Positions 24,065-32,108 of a stretch of DNA of 64,000 nt are shown here, piece after piece (the first letter of the stretch is position 1; the number at the start of each line of letters is the position of its first letter). Position numbers and translations under genes: made by a program. Source of the stretch: Thermoactinospora rubra (GTDB taxonomy: Bacteria; Actinomycetota; Actinomycetes; Streptosporangiales; Streptosporangiaceae); NCBI RefSeq assembly GCF_002093975.1, contig NZ_KZ084331.1:1-64000 (forward strand), written 5' to 3'. The notes under the pieces were generated by a model. That model worked only from the letters and a program-made list of their open reading frames with translations. It did no database searches and was not told the origin of the DNA.

Positions 24065-24753
24065 GTGAGCCGATGGAGTCGCTGTACCCGTTCCTGTACT
24101 CCGGCGGGACGGACCTGGACGCCGTGCTGACCATGGTGCGGCAGTCCACGGCCGGCAAGGCCGCCGAGATCGTCGCCCTGCGCCAGAGCGTCCTCGAACG
24201 CGACGGCGCGCGGATGGCCGCCTGCGCGCAGGCCATGGCCGCCGCCTTCGACCGAGGGGCGCGGCTGTTCGCCTTCGGCAACGGGGGCAGCTCCACCGAC
24301 GCCCAGGACGTGGCCGCCCTGTTCCTCAATCCTGGGCCGCTCGGCTCGGGCGAGCCCGCCAGGCCGCTTCCCGCTTTCGCGCTGACCGCCGACGTCGCGG
24401 TGGTCACGGCGCTGTCGAACGACATCGGGTTCGAGGTGGTGTTCTCCCGTCAGCTCGCCGCGTCGGGCCGCGCCGGGGACATCGCGTTCGGGCTGTCGAC
24501 GAGCGGCAACTCCCGCAACCTCATCGCCGGCTTCCAGGAGGCGGACAGGCGCGGCATGATCACCGTCGGGCTGGCCGGTTACGACGGCGGCCAGATGGCC
24601 GAACTGGGCACGATCGACCACCTGTTCGTGGTGCCGTCGACCTCGGTGCACCGCATCCAGGAGGCTCAGACCACTGTCTACCACGCGCTCTGGGAGCTCA
24701 CCCAGGGCGCGCTCGGGCGGCGGGGCGCGGTGCCGCCGCCGCGTTCCAGCTGA
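24061..24753 (+). CDS. SIS-domain protein 2 (GmhA-like) in hydrogenase operon
   Basis: A 230-residue SIS-fold protein starting at a GTG overlapping the previous stop (ATG at 24073 is possible). It has an intact phosphate loop GLSTSGNSRNL, an intact SNDIGF loop, and the GmhA C-terminal pair Gln172/His180 in RIQEAQTTVYHALWEL. Its GNGGSSTDAQDVAALF segment replaces His61 with Asp and Glu65 with Leu. The missing residues are those retained by SIS protein 1. A hetero-oligomer with shared active sites is a reasonable inference, since GmhA sites form at subunit interfaces. Confidence 0.85.
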   Translation: MSEPMESLYPFLYSGGTDLDAVLTMVRQSTAGKAAEIVALRQSVLERDGARMAACAQAMAAAFDRGARLFAFGNGGSSTDAQDVAALFLNPGPLGSGEPARPLPAFALTADVAVVTALSNDIGFEVVFSRQLAASGRAGDIAFGLSTSGNSRNLIAGFQEADRRGMITVGLAGYDGGQMAELGTIDHLFVVPSTSVHRIQEAQTTVYHALWELTQGALGRRGAVPPPRSS

Positions 24754-24783
24754 ACAGACCGGATCCGCGAGGTGGTGAGGCGC

Positions 24784-25857
24784 ATGAGCGCGCCGACCGA
24801 GCCGCAAGAGGCCGCATCCCGGGCGCAGGAGGAGCCCCTCCTCCACATCCTGTGGATCAACGCGGGGCTGAGCTGCGACGGCGACTCCGTCGCGCTCACC
24901 GCCGCCACCCAGCCGAGCATCGAGGAGATCGTGCTCGGGGCCCTGCCGGGGCTGCCGAAGATCGCCGTGCACTGGCCGCTGATCGACTTCGAGTGCGGCC
25001 CGATGCAGGGCGCCGACGTCTTCATCGAATGGTTCTACAAGGCGGACCGCGGTGAGCTGGAGCCGTTCGTCCTGGTCGTCGAGGGTTCGATACCCAACGA
25101 GTCGATCAAGAGCGAGGGCTACTGGTGCGGGTTCGGCAACAACCCCGAGACCGGCCAGCCGATGACCACGAGCGAGTGGCTGGACCGGCTCGCGCCCAAG
25201 GCGACCGCCATCATCGCCGCCGGCACCTGCGCCACCTACGGCGGCATCCACGCGATGGCCGGCAACCCGACCGGCGCCATGGGCGTCGCCGACTACCTCG
25301 GCTGGGACTGGAAGTCCAAGGCGGGCCTGCCGATCGTCAACGTGCCCGGCTGCCCGATCCACCCCGACAACCTGTCGGAGACCATCCTCTACCTGCTCTA
25401 CCAGGTGGCCGGGCAGGCCCCGATGATCCCGCTGGACGAGGCGCTGCGCCCCACCTGGCTGTTCGGCCAGACCGTCCACGAGGGCTGCGACCGGGCCGGC
25501 TACTACGAGCAGGGCCAGTTCGCCACCGAGTACGGCTCGCCGAAGTGCCTGGTCAAGATCGGCTGCTGGGGGCCGGTCGTGAAGTGCAACGTCCCCAAGC
25601 GGGGCTGGATCAACGGCATCGGCGGCTGCCCCAACGTGGGCGGCATCTGCATCGCCTGCACGATGCCCGGCTTCCCCGACAAGTTCATGCCCTTCATGGA
25701 CGAGCCGCCCGGCGCCCGGGTGTCCTCGACGGCCAGCGAGGCGTACGGCGTGATCGTCCGCTCCCTGCGCCACATCACCGAGCGGACCGTCGACAAGGAG
25801 CCCAAGTGGCGCAGGAAGGGCCGCGAGCTGCTCACGGGCTACCGGGCCCCCTGGTAA
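24784..25857 (+). CDS. hhyS: [NiFe]-hydrogenase small subunit, group 1h
   Basis: A 357-residue iron-sulfur subunit. There is no twin-arginine signal and no C-terminal anchor, as in the actinobacterial group 1h enzymes that scavenge atmospheric H2. The proximal-cluster motif reads INAGLSCDGDSVALT, so the usual Cys-x-x-Cys is Cys-x-x-Asp, the three-Cys/one-Asp ligation known for this group. Further ligands are in AAGTCATYGG and NVPGCPIHPDN. The medial and distal cluster region is HEGCDRAGYY, PKCLVKIGCWG and CPNVGGICIACTMPGFPD. GAGGTGG precedes the ATG. Confidence 0.95.
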   Translation: MSAPTEPQEAASRAQEEPLLHILWINAGLSCDGDSVALTAATQPSIEEIVLGALPGLPKIAVHWPLIDFECGPMQGADVFIEWFYKADRGELEPFVLVVEGSIPNESIKSEGYWCGFGNNPETGQPMTTSEWLDRLAPKATAIIAAGTCATYGGIHAMAGNPTGAMGVADYLGWDWKSKAGLPIVNVPGCPIHPDNLSETILYLLYQVAGQAPMIPLDEALRPTWLFGQTVHEGCDRAGYYEQGQFATEYGSPKCLVKIGCWGPVVKCNVPKRGWINGIGGCPNVGGICIACTMPGFPDKFMPFMDEPPGARVSSTASEAYGVIVRSLRHITERTVDKEPKWRRKGRELLTGYRAPW

Positions 25858-25871
25858 CGAGCGAGGCTGAC

Positions 25872-27677
25872 ATGACGACCACACCACAGCGGGCCGACAC
25901 GGCGCGGCAGACCAGCGAGCAGCTGGTCGAGATGGCCTGGGATCCCATCACCCGGATCGTCGGAAGCCTGGGCATCTACGCCAAGGTGGACTTCAAGAAC
26001 AAGACGGTCGCCGAGTGCTACAGCACCTCGTCGATCTTCCGGGGCTACAGCATCTTCATGAAGGGCAAGGATCCCAGGGACGCGCACTTCATCACCAGCA
26101 GGATCTGCGGGATCTGCGGCGACAACCACGCCACGTGCTCGGTCTACAACCAGAACATGGCCTACGGCGTGCGCCCGCCACACCTCGGCGAGTGGATCAT
26201 CAACCTGGGCGAGGCCGCCGAGTACATGTTCGACCACAACATCTTCCAGGAGAACCTGGTCGGGGTCGACTACTGCGAGAAGATGGTCCGCGAGACCAAC
26301 CCCGGGGTGCTGGAGCAGGCCGAGCGCACCGAGGCGCCGCACGCGGCCGACCACGGCTACCGCACCGTCGCCGACATCATGCGCTCGCTGAACCCGCTGG
26401 AGGGCGAGTTCTACCGCGAGGCGCTGCAGATGAGCCGGACAACCCGGGAGATGTTCTGCCTGATGGAGGGCAGGCACGTGCACCCCTCCACGCTCTACCC
26501 CGGCGGGGTCGGCACGGTCGCCACCGTGCAGCTGTTCACCGACTACCTGACCAGGCTCATGCGCTACGTGGAATTCCTCAAGCGCGTGGTGCCCATGCAC
26601 GACGACCTGTTCGACTTCTTCTACGACGCCCTCCCCGGCTACGAGCAGGTCGGCCGGCGGCGCGTGCTGCTGGGCTGCTGGGGCAGCCTCAACGACCCGG
26701 AGTACTGCGACTTCACCTACGCCAACATGGGCGACTGGGGCCGGCGGATGTTCGTGACCCCGGGCGTCATCGTGGACGGGCGAGTCGTCACCAACGACCT
26801 CGTCGACATCAACCTCGGGATCAGGATCCTGCTGGGCAGCTCCTACTACGACGACTGGGAGGACCGGGAGCCGTTCGTCACCGAGGACCCGCTGGGCAAC
26901 CCGGTCGACATCCGGCATCCGTGGAACCAGCACACGATCCCGCACCCCCGCAAGCGCGACTTCGCCGACAAGTACAGCTGGGTCATGTCGCCCCGCTGGT
27001 TCGACGGCACGAACATGCTCGCGCTGGACACCGGGGGCGGCCCGATCGCCAGGCTGTGGTCGACGGCGCTGTCCGGCCTGGTCGACATCGGCTACGTCAA
27101 GGCCACGGGCGACAGCGTGCTCATCAACCTGCCGCGCTCGGCCACCAGGCCCGAGAAGACGTTCGAGTGGAAGATCCCCGAACGGAACGGCGAGCTGTAC
27201 TCCAACACCCTCGAACGCAACAGGGCCAGGACGTACTTCCAGGCCTACGCCGCGGCGTGCGCGCTGCACTTCGTCGAGCAGGCGCTGGCCGAGGTGCGGG
27301 CGGGCCACACCCAGACCTGGGCGCCGTTCACCGTTCCCGACGAGGCCATCAGCTGCGGCTTCACCGAGGCGGTGCGCGGGGTCCTGTCCCACCACATGGT
27401 GATCAGGAACGGGAAGATCGCCAACTACCACCCCTACCCGCCGACGCCGTGGAACGCCAGCGTCCGCGACTCCTACGGGACACCGGGGCCGTATGAGGAC
27501 GCCGTGCAGAACACGCCGATCTTCGAGGAGAACGCCCGGGAGGACTTCAAGGGCATCGACATCATGCGCACGGTCCGCAGCTTCGACCCGTGTCTGCCGT
27601 GCGGGGTGCACATGTACCTGGGCGGCGGCAGGCAGCTGCGCAAACTGCACACCCCGCACGCCTTCGGCGGGTCCTGA
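25872..27677 (+). CDS. hhyL: [NiFe]-hydrogenase large subunit, group 1h
   Basis: A 601-residue catalytic subunit. The first nickel-binding motif is SRICGICGDNHATC (about residues 75-88) and the second is DPCLPCGVHM near the C-terminus (about 573-582). WDPITRIVGSLGIY marks the N-terminus. Cleavage after the His of the second motif would release a 21-residue tail (MYLGGGRQ...), so an endopeptidase is required; one is encoded at 30862. It catalyses H2 to protons and electrons. It is separated from the small-subunit gene by 14 bases. Confidence 0.96.
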   Translation: MTTTPQRADTARQTSEQLVEMAWDPITRIVGSLGIYAKVDFKNKTVAECYSTSSIFRGYSIFMKGKDPRDAHFITSRICGICGDNHATCSVYNQNMAYGVRPPHLGEWIINLGEAAEYMFDHNIFQENLVGVDYCEKMVRETNPGVLEQAERTEAPHAADHGYRTVADIMRSLNPLEGEFYREALQMSRTTREMFCLMEGRHVHPSTLYPGGVGTVATVQLFTDYLTRLMRYVEFLKRVVPMHDDLFDFFYDALPGYEQVGRRRVLLGCWGSLNDPEYCDFTYANMGDWGRRMFVTPGVIVDGRVVTNDLVDINLGIRILLGSSYYDDWEDREPFVTEDPLGNPVDIRHPWNQHTIPHPRKRDFADKYSWVMSPRWFDGTNMLALDTGGGPIARLWSTALSGLVDIGYVKATGDSVLINLPRSATRPEKTFEWKIPERNGELYSNTLERNRARTYFQAYAAACALHFVEQALAEVRAGHTQTWAPFTVPDEAISCGFTEAVRGVLSHHMVIRNGKIANYHPYPPTPWNASVRDSYGTPGPYEDAVQNTPIFEENAREDFKGIDIMRTVRSFDPCLPCGVHMYLGGGRQLRKLHTPHAFGGS

Positions 27678-27689
27678 GGGGACGGGACC

Positions 27690-28250
27690 GTGCCCGGCAT
27701 CGACGCCGCCGCGGCAGGCGAGCGCGTGGAGAGACTGCTCGCCGAGCTGGGCGCGCTCAGCGACCGGGCCGCGCGCGAGAAGGCCGAGGAGCTCGTCCGC
27801 GTGCTGGTCGAGCTGTACGGCGCGGCCCTGGAGCGCGTCATGGAGATCGTCACCGAGGCGGGACAGGCCGAGACGCTCGCCCGGCTCGCCGGCGACGACC
27901 TCGTCTCCAGCCTCCTGGTGGTGCACGACCTCCACCCGCTGAGCACCGAGGAGCGGGTGCGCGCGGCGCTCGAGAACGTCAGGCCCTACCTCGGCAGCCA
28001 CGCGGGCGACGTGGAGCTGGTGAGCGTCGAGGACTCCGGCGTCGTACGGCTCCGCCTGGCGGGCACCTGCCACGGCTGCCCCTCCTCGCGGGTCACGGTG
28101 ACCACCGCCATCGAGCGGGCGATCGCCAGGGCGGCGCCGGAGGTGGACCGCGTCGAGGTGGACGGCGTGGCCGAGTTCGACGGGCTGTACCAGATCCAGA
28201 CCCGGCCGCCGCCCGGCCCCTGCCCCGTGCCGGAGGGGGTGGGCCCGTGA
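27690..28250 (+). CDS. NifU C-terminal-like protein of the hydrogenase operon
   Basis: A 186-residue protein starting at a GTG. Residues 1-90 are helical and acidic (RVERLLAELGALSDRAAREK, then EELVRVLVELYGAALERVM). Residues 90-165 form a NifU-like domain: VRAALENVRPYLGSHAGDVE, then LRLAGTCHGCPSSRVTVTTAIERAI with the paired cysteines CxxC. NifU-type domains carry or transfer iron-sulfur clusters, so a role in cluster assembly or electron transfer for the hydrogenase is plausible. It overlaps the next start by four bases. Confidence 0.85.
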   Translation: MPGIDAAAAGERVERLLAELGALSDRAAREKAEELVRVLVELYGAALERVMEIVTEAGQAETLARLAGDDLVSSLLVVHDLHPLSTEERVRAALENVRPYLGSHAGDVELVSVEDSGVVRLRLAGTCHGCPSSRVTVTTAIERAIARAAPEVDRVEVDGVAEFDGLYQIQTRPPPGPCPVPEGVGP

Positions 28251-28879
28251 GTACGGGACTGCGGCGCTTCCGCGAGGCGCCTCCCGCCGGGGCTCCCGTC
28301 GCGGGTGAGGAGCGATGCGAGATGTGCGCCGAACCGATCGGCGCCGGGCACGGCCACGTGGTCAACGTGGACAGCCGCGCCCTGCTGTGCACGTGCCGGA
28401 GCTGCTACCTGCTGTTCACCGTGCCGGGCGCCGCCCAGGGCAGGTACGTGGCGGTGCCCGGCCGCTACCTGTACGCGCCGCGCTTCGTCCTGTCCGACGC
28501 CGAATGGGACGAGCTGCAGATCCCCGTGCGCATGGCGTTCTTCTTCCACAACTCCGCGCTGGGCCGTACGGTCGCCTTCTACCCGAGCCCCGCGGGGGCC
28601 ACCGAGTCGCAGCTGCCGCTGGCGACCTGGGAGAAGATCATGGCGGCCAACCCGGAGATGGCCGGCGCCGCCCCCGACGTCGAGGCGTTGCTGGTCGACC
28701 GGCGGCCCGGCGGTTTCGTGTGCCATCTCGTGCCGATCGACGCGTGCTACGAGCTGGTCGGGCTGGTCAGGACCACGTGGAAGGGCTTCGACGGCGGCCA
28801 GGAGGCCTGGCGGGCCATCGACGCGTTCTTCGACCGGCTGCGGGCGCGCAGCCGCGAGGTGGGGACCGGTCATGGCTGA
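28247..28879 (+). CDS. DUF5947-like protein of the hydrogenase operon
   Basis: A 210-residue cytoplasmic protein from a GTG overlapping the previous stop. It has an N-terminal treble-clef-like cysteine arrangement, [16 protein letters not shown] followed by [11 protein letters not shown] (Cys pairs near 25-28 and 47-52), which could bind zinc or a cluster. [20 protein letters not shown] and [20 protein letters not shown] follow. I recognise it as the DUF5947 type that accompanies group 1h hydrogenases; the function is not known. It overlaps the next gene by eight bases. Confidence 0.75.
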   Translation: MSTGLRRFREAPPAGAPVAGEERCEMCAEPIGAGHGHVVNVDSRALLCTCRSCYLLFTVPGAAQGRYVAVPGRYLYAPRFVLSDAEWDELQIPVRMAFFFHNSALGRTVAFYPSPAGATESQLPLATWEKIMAANPEMAGAAPDVEALLVDRRPGGFVCHLVPIDACYELVGLVRTTWKGFDGGQEAWRAIDAFFDRLRARSREVGTGHG

Positions 28880-29513
28880 CCTGCGCTTCGCCTGCCTCGA
28901 CGCCCGGGCCGACCGGTTCGCGGCGGCGCCGACGCTGCTGTTCCCCCTGCGCGTCACCGAGGCGGGCGGAGGCGCCGTGCACGCCGTGGCCCTGCGCTGC
29001 CAGATCCGCATCGAGCCGCAGCGCCGCCGCTACTCCGCCGCGGAGGCCGAGCTGCTCGCCGACCTGTTCGGCGCGCCCTCCCGCTGGGGCGAGACGCTCA
29101 GGCCGCTGCAGTTCGCGAACGTCTCGCTCATGGTGCCGGGCTTCACGGGAGCGACGCAGGTCGACCTGCCGGTGCCGGTCACCTACGACCTGGAGGTGGC
29201 CGCGGGGAAGTACTTCGCCGCCCTCGACGACGGCGAGATCCCGCTCCTGATGCTCTTCAGCGGCACGGTGTTCGCCAGGACGGGCACCGGCTTGTCCGTC
29301 GAGCAGGTGCCGTGGGACCGCGAGGCCCGGCACCGGCTGCCCGTGGCGGTCTGGCGGGAGCTGATGGACCGCTACTTCCCCGGGGAGGGATGGCTGCGGC
29401 TGCGCACGGACACGCTGCGCGCCCTGCACCTGTACAAGTCCGCCCACGCGCTCGCGACGTGGGACGACGCCGTGGCGGCGCTGCTCGCCCAGGCGAAGGA
29501 GTCGGCGCCGTGA
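28872..29513 (+). CDS. DUF6084-like protein of the hydrogenase operon
   Basis: A 213-residue protein with a beta-rich first half ([20 protein letters not shown], then [14 protein letters not shown]) and a conserved [20 protein letters not shown] stretch, followed by [14 protein letters not shown] and a Trp/Tyr-containing C-terminal helix region ([20 protein letters not shown]). There are no cysteine clusters or membrane helices. Its role is unknown, but it is embedded in the operon with overlaps at both ends. Confidence 0.75.
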   Translation: MADLRFACLDARADRFAAAPTLLFPLRVTEAGGGAVHAVALRCQIRIEPQRRRYSAAEAELLADLFGAPSRWGETLRPLQFANVSLMVPGFTGATQVDLPVPVTYDLEVAAGKYFAALDDGEIPLLMLFSGTVFARTGTGLSVEQVPWDREARHRLPVAVWRELMDRYFPGEGWLRLRTDTLRALHLYKSAHALATWDDAVAALLAQAKESAP

Positions 29514-30865
29514 GCGGGTCGATGCGGATCGCCCGCGAGGTCGCCGACGCCGTGCTCTACGAGGGGTACCTGCTCTACCCCTACCGGGCCTCGGCCGCCA
29601 AGAACCAGGCGCGCTGGCAGTTCGGGGTCCTGGTGCCGCCCGCCTACACCGCGACCGCCGAACATCCCTCCTGCCAGACCGAGTGCCTGCTGGAGGCGGC
29701 CCGCGCCGAGGAGGCCGTGGTCCGGATCGAGGTGCGGTTCCTCCAGGTCCGCGCCAGGACCGTCGAGCGGGCCGAGGCCGGCGGGCACCGCCCCGTGCCC
29801 GTGCTCGAGGTCGCCGGCCGGAGCTACCTGACCTATGACGAAGCCGTCGAGCGGGTGCGCGACACGGCGGTGACGCTCGGCGAGGCGCTCGCCGCCGAGA
29901 AGACCTATGACGTGGGATGCCAGGCGGCTCGCTCGGTGGAACCGCTGACCGGACCGCGCGGCGAGCCGGTCGGCCGGATCGTGCGCGACAGCCGGCGTCT
30001 CGACGCCGTGCTGAGGGTGCGCGCCGAACCGGTCGCCGGGCCGTACGGGCTGGTGAAGCTGCGGGTGCGGGTCGAGAACACCACGGAGTGGGCCGATCCG
30101 GACGCCTCCCGCGACGATGCGCTGCGCTGCTCGCTGATCGGCGCGCACACGCTGCTATCGGTCGAGGCAGGCGCGTTCGTGTCCCTGCTCGACCCGCCCG
30201 CGTGGGCGGCGGCGGCCGCTTCGGAGTGCGTCAACGTGCGTACCTGGCCGGTCCTGGCGGGCGAGCCCGGACGACGGGACGTCATGCTGTCCGCGCCGAT
30301 CATCCTGTACGACTACCCGTCCATCGCCCAGGAGAGCCCGGGCGACCTGTTCGACGCGACCGAGATCGACGAGTTGCTCAGCCTGCGCACGCTCGCCCTC
30401 ACCGAGGCGGAGAAGCGGGAGGCCAGGGCGACCGACCCGAGAGCCGCCGAGATCATCGACAGGGTGGACGACCTGCCGCCCGAGGTGCTGGAGCGGCTCC
30501 ACGGCCGCGTCCGGCCGGCGTGCCGGGCGGACCCGCCGTGGTGGGATCCCGGTGCCGACCGGTCGGTGTCCCCCGGGACCGACAGCGTCGTGGTCGACGG
30601 GGTGACCGTCGCCAGGGGGAGCAGCGTGCGCCTGCTGCCCGGTCGCGGCACCTCGCGCGCCCGGCGGGCCGACGCCCACGACATGTTCCTGGCCGGCCGG
30701 ACGGCGACCGTCGAGGCGGTGTTCCTCGACGTGGACGGCGCCTGCCACCTGGCGGTCACCCTGGACGACGATCCGGGCGCCGACCTGCAACGCGAGCAGG
30801 GACGCTTCCTGTACTTCGCCCCCGACGAGGTGGAGCCCTTGCCGGGCGGACGGGAGGGCGGATGA
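29510..30865 (+). CDS. Large conserved protein of unknown function in the hydrogenase operon
   Basis: A 451-residue protein, GTG start coupled to the previous stop (ATG at 29522 possible; the family-like start [20 protein letters not shown] would fit it). The N-terminal region is Tyr-rich ([20 protein letters not shown]), followed by beta-sheet segments, [20 protein letters not shown], a helical [20 protein letters not shown] region, and a C-terminal SH3-like part ([33 protein letters not shown]). No cofactor motif is evident. It may be an accessory or assembly factor specific to this hydrogenase group. Confidence 0.7.
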   Translation: MSGSMRIAREVADAVLYEGYLLYPYRASAAKNQARWQFGVLVPPAYTATAEHPSCQTECLLEAARAEEAVVRIEVRFLQVRARTVERAEAGGHRPVPVLEVAGRSYLTYDEAVERVRDTAVTLGEALAAEKTYDVGCQAARSVEPLTGPRGEPVGRIVRDSRRLDAVLRVRAEPVAGPYGLVKLRVRVENTTEWADPDASRDDALRCSLIGAHTLLSVEAGAFVSLLDPPAWAAAAASECVNVRTWPVLAGEPGRRDVMLSAPIILYDYPSIAQESPGDLFDATEIDELLSLRTLALTEAEKREARATDPRAAEIIDRVDDLPPEVLERLHGRVRPACRADPPWWDPGADRSVSPGTDSVVVDGVTVARGSSVRLLPGRGTSRARRADAHDMFLAGRTATVEAVFLDVDGACHLAVTLDDDPGADLQREQGRFLYFAPDEVEPLPGGREGG

Positions 30866-31491
30866 GCCGCAAGGTCCTGGTCGCGGGGGTCGGCAACGTG
30901 TTCCTCGGTGACGACGGCTTCGGCGTCGAGGTCGCCGGGCGGCTGCTGACCGAGGGCGGCCTGCCCGCGGGGGTGACCGTGGCCGATTTCGGGATCCGCG
31001 GCATCCACCTCGCCTACGAGCTGCTGGCCGGCTACGACGAGGTGATCGTGATCGACGCGCTGCCCATGGGGGAGCCGCCGGGGACGCTGGCCGTCCTCGA
31101 ACCGGCGCTCGACCGGCACGGGCCCGCCCATGACGGGCTCGCGGGAGCGATGCTGTCCGACGCGCACGCCATGACCCCGGACGCGGTCTTCGGCCTGCTG
31201 CGCGCCTTCGGCGTCACCGTCCGCCGCGTGCTGCTCGTCGGCTGCGAGCCCGCCGACACCGCGCCGGGCATGGGGCTCAGCGAGGCGGTGGCGCGAGCCG
31301 TGCCGTACGCCGCCGATCTCGTGCGCGAGCTTGTCGGACCTGAAGTCGGACCTGAACAGGAAGGAAGGGCCGGCGATGCTGAAACGTCTGCTGATCGCGC
31401 TGCTCATGGCCGCGGTGCTCGTGCTGGTGTGGCAGTCGCTACCCGACATCAAGCGCTACCTCCAGATCAGGAAGATGTGAGCGGTGCATGA
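30862..31491 (+). CDS. Hydrogenase maturation endopeptidase (HyaD/HupD family)
   Basis: A 209-residue protein. The family start VLVAGVGNVFLGDDGFGVEV carries the nickel-sensing Glu/Asp region, and further ligands are expected at the Asp of VIDALPMG (about residue 65) and the His of SDAHAMTPD (about 97). It would remove the C-terminal tail of the large subunit after nickel insertion. Family members are about 160 residues; the last 45 here (from about EVGPEQEGRAGDAE) are low-complexity and coincide with a small overlapping gene in another frame. Confidence 0.88.
   Translation: MSRKVLVAGVGNVFLGDDGFGVEVAGRLLTEGGLPAGVTVADFGIRGIHLAYELLAGYDEVIVIDALPMGEPPGTLAVLEPALDRHGPAHDGLAGAMLSDAHAMTPDAVFGLLRAFGVTVRRVLLVGCEPADTAPGMGLSEAVARAVPYAADLVRELVGPEVGPEQEGRAGDAETSADRAAHGRGARAGVAVATRHQALPPDQEDVSGA
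31376..31480 (+). CDS. 34-residue single-pass membrane peptide nested in the protease gene
   Basis: From the ATG at 31376 the product is MLKRLLIALLMAAVLVLVWQ followed by a short basic tail ending in IRKM. Two basic residues then about 16 hydrophobic residues make one transmembrane helix with a cytoplasmic Arg/Lys-rich end. AGGAAGG lies about ten bases upstream, and the stop is three bases before the HypA start. It overlaps the 3' end of the protease gene in the +1 frame. Small proteins of this kind (DUF6893-like) occur in actinobacterial hydrogenase clusters and could anchor a soluble hydrogenase. Confidence 0.7.
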   Translation: MLKRLLIALLMAAVLVLVWQSLPDIKRYLQIRKM

Positions 31492-31846
31492 GTTCGGCAT
31501 CGCCGCCTCCGTGCTCGACGCGGTCGAACAGCGCGCCGCGGGGCGGCGGGTGACACACGTCAAGGTCCGTGCCGGCGCGCTGCTCCGCATCGCCGGCCCG
31601 GCATTCGACCAGGCGTTCTCGCTGGTGGCGGCGGGCACGGTCGCCGACGGCGCCACGACCGAGCTGGTCGTGGTGCCCGCCCGGCTCGCCTGCAGGACCT
31701 GCGGGCGCCAGGAGGAGACGGCCGACACGCTCGCCGTGTGCGGCGGTTGCGGCGGCGACGACGTCGACCTGCGCGGAGGCGACGCGCTGGTCCTCGAATC
31801 GATCCAGATGGCGGAGGGACATCATGTGCCTGGGAATCCCCGGTGA
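31484..31846 (+). CDS. hypA: Hydrogenase nickel-incorporation protein HypA
   Basis: A 120-residue HypA from a GTG start, giving the nickel-binding N-terminal Met-His-Glu. The zinc site is CRTCGRQEETADTLAVCGGCG (Cys pairs near 71-74 and 87-90). HypA delivers nickel to the large subunit, usually with HypB, which is not found here. It overlaps hypC by 23 bases. Confidence 0.92.
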   Translation: MHEFGIAASVLDAVEQRAAGRRVTHVKVRAGALLRIAGPAFDQAFSLVAAGTVADGATTELVVVPARLACRTCGRQEETADTLAVCGGCGGDDVDLRGGDALVLESIQMAEGHHVPGNPR

Positions 31847-32102
31847 GATCGTGGAGATCCTGCCGGGCCACGCCGACCTGGCGAAGGTCGACGTGAGCGG
31901 GGTACGGCGGGCCATCAACATCGGCCTGCTGGACAACGAGCGGCTCCAGCCCGGCGACTGGATCCTCATCCACGTCGGCTTCGCCCTGTCGAAGATCGAC
32001 GAGGAGGAGGCCAGAGCCGCGCTGGCCTTCCTCGAAGGTATCGGCCAGGCCTACGACGACGAGCTGAAGGCGCTTCGCGACTCGTCGATCGACCGGGGGT
32101 GA
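31824..32102 (+). CDS. hypC: Hydrogenase assembly chaperone HypC
   Basis: A 92-residue canonical HypC: it begins MCLGIPGEIVEILPG with the essential Cys2, then VDVSGVRRAINIGLL and DWILIHVGFALSKIDEEEA. HypC and HypD together carry the Fe(CN)2CO moiety to the large subunit. The start lies within the end of hypA. Confidence 0.95.
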   Translation: MCLGIPGEIVEILPGHADLAKVDVSGVRRAINIGLLDNERLQPGDWILIHVGFALSKIDEEEARAALAFLEGIGQAYDDELKALRDSSIDRG

Positions 32103-32108
32103 GGAGCG

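Noticed and set aside
23746-28073. Two long minus-strand frames (713 and 744 codons) opposite the hydrogenase operon
   Set aside because: Both are compositional shadows; the plus-strand genes are unambiguous and overlap in operon fashion.
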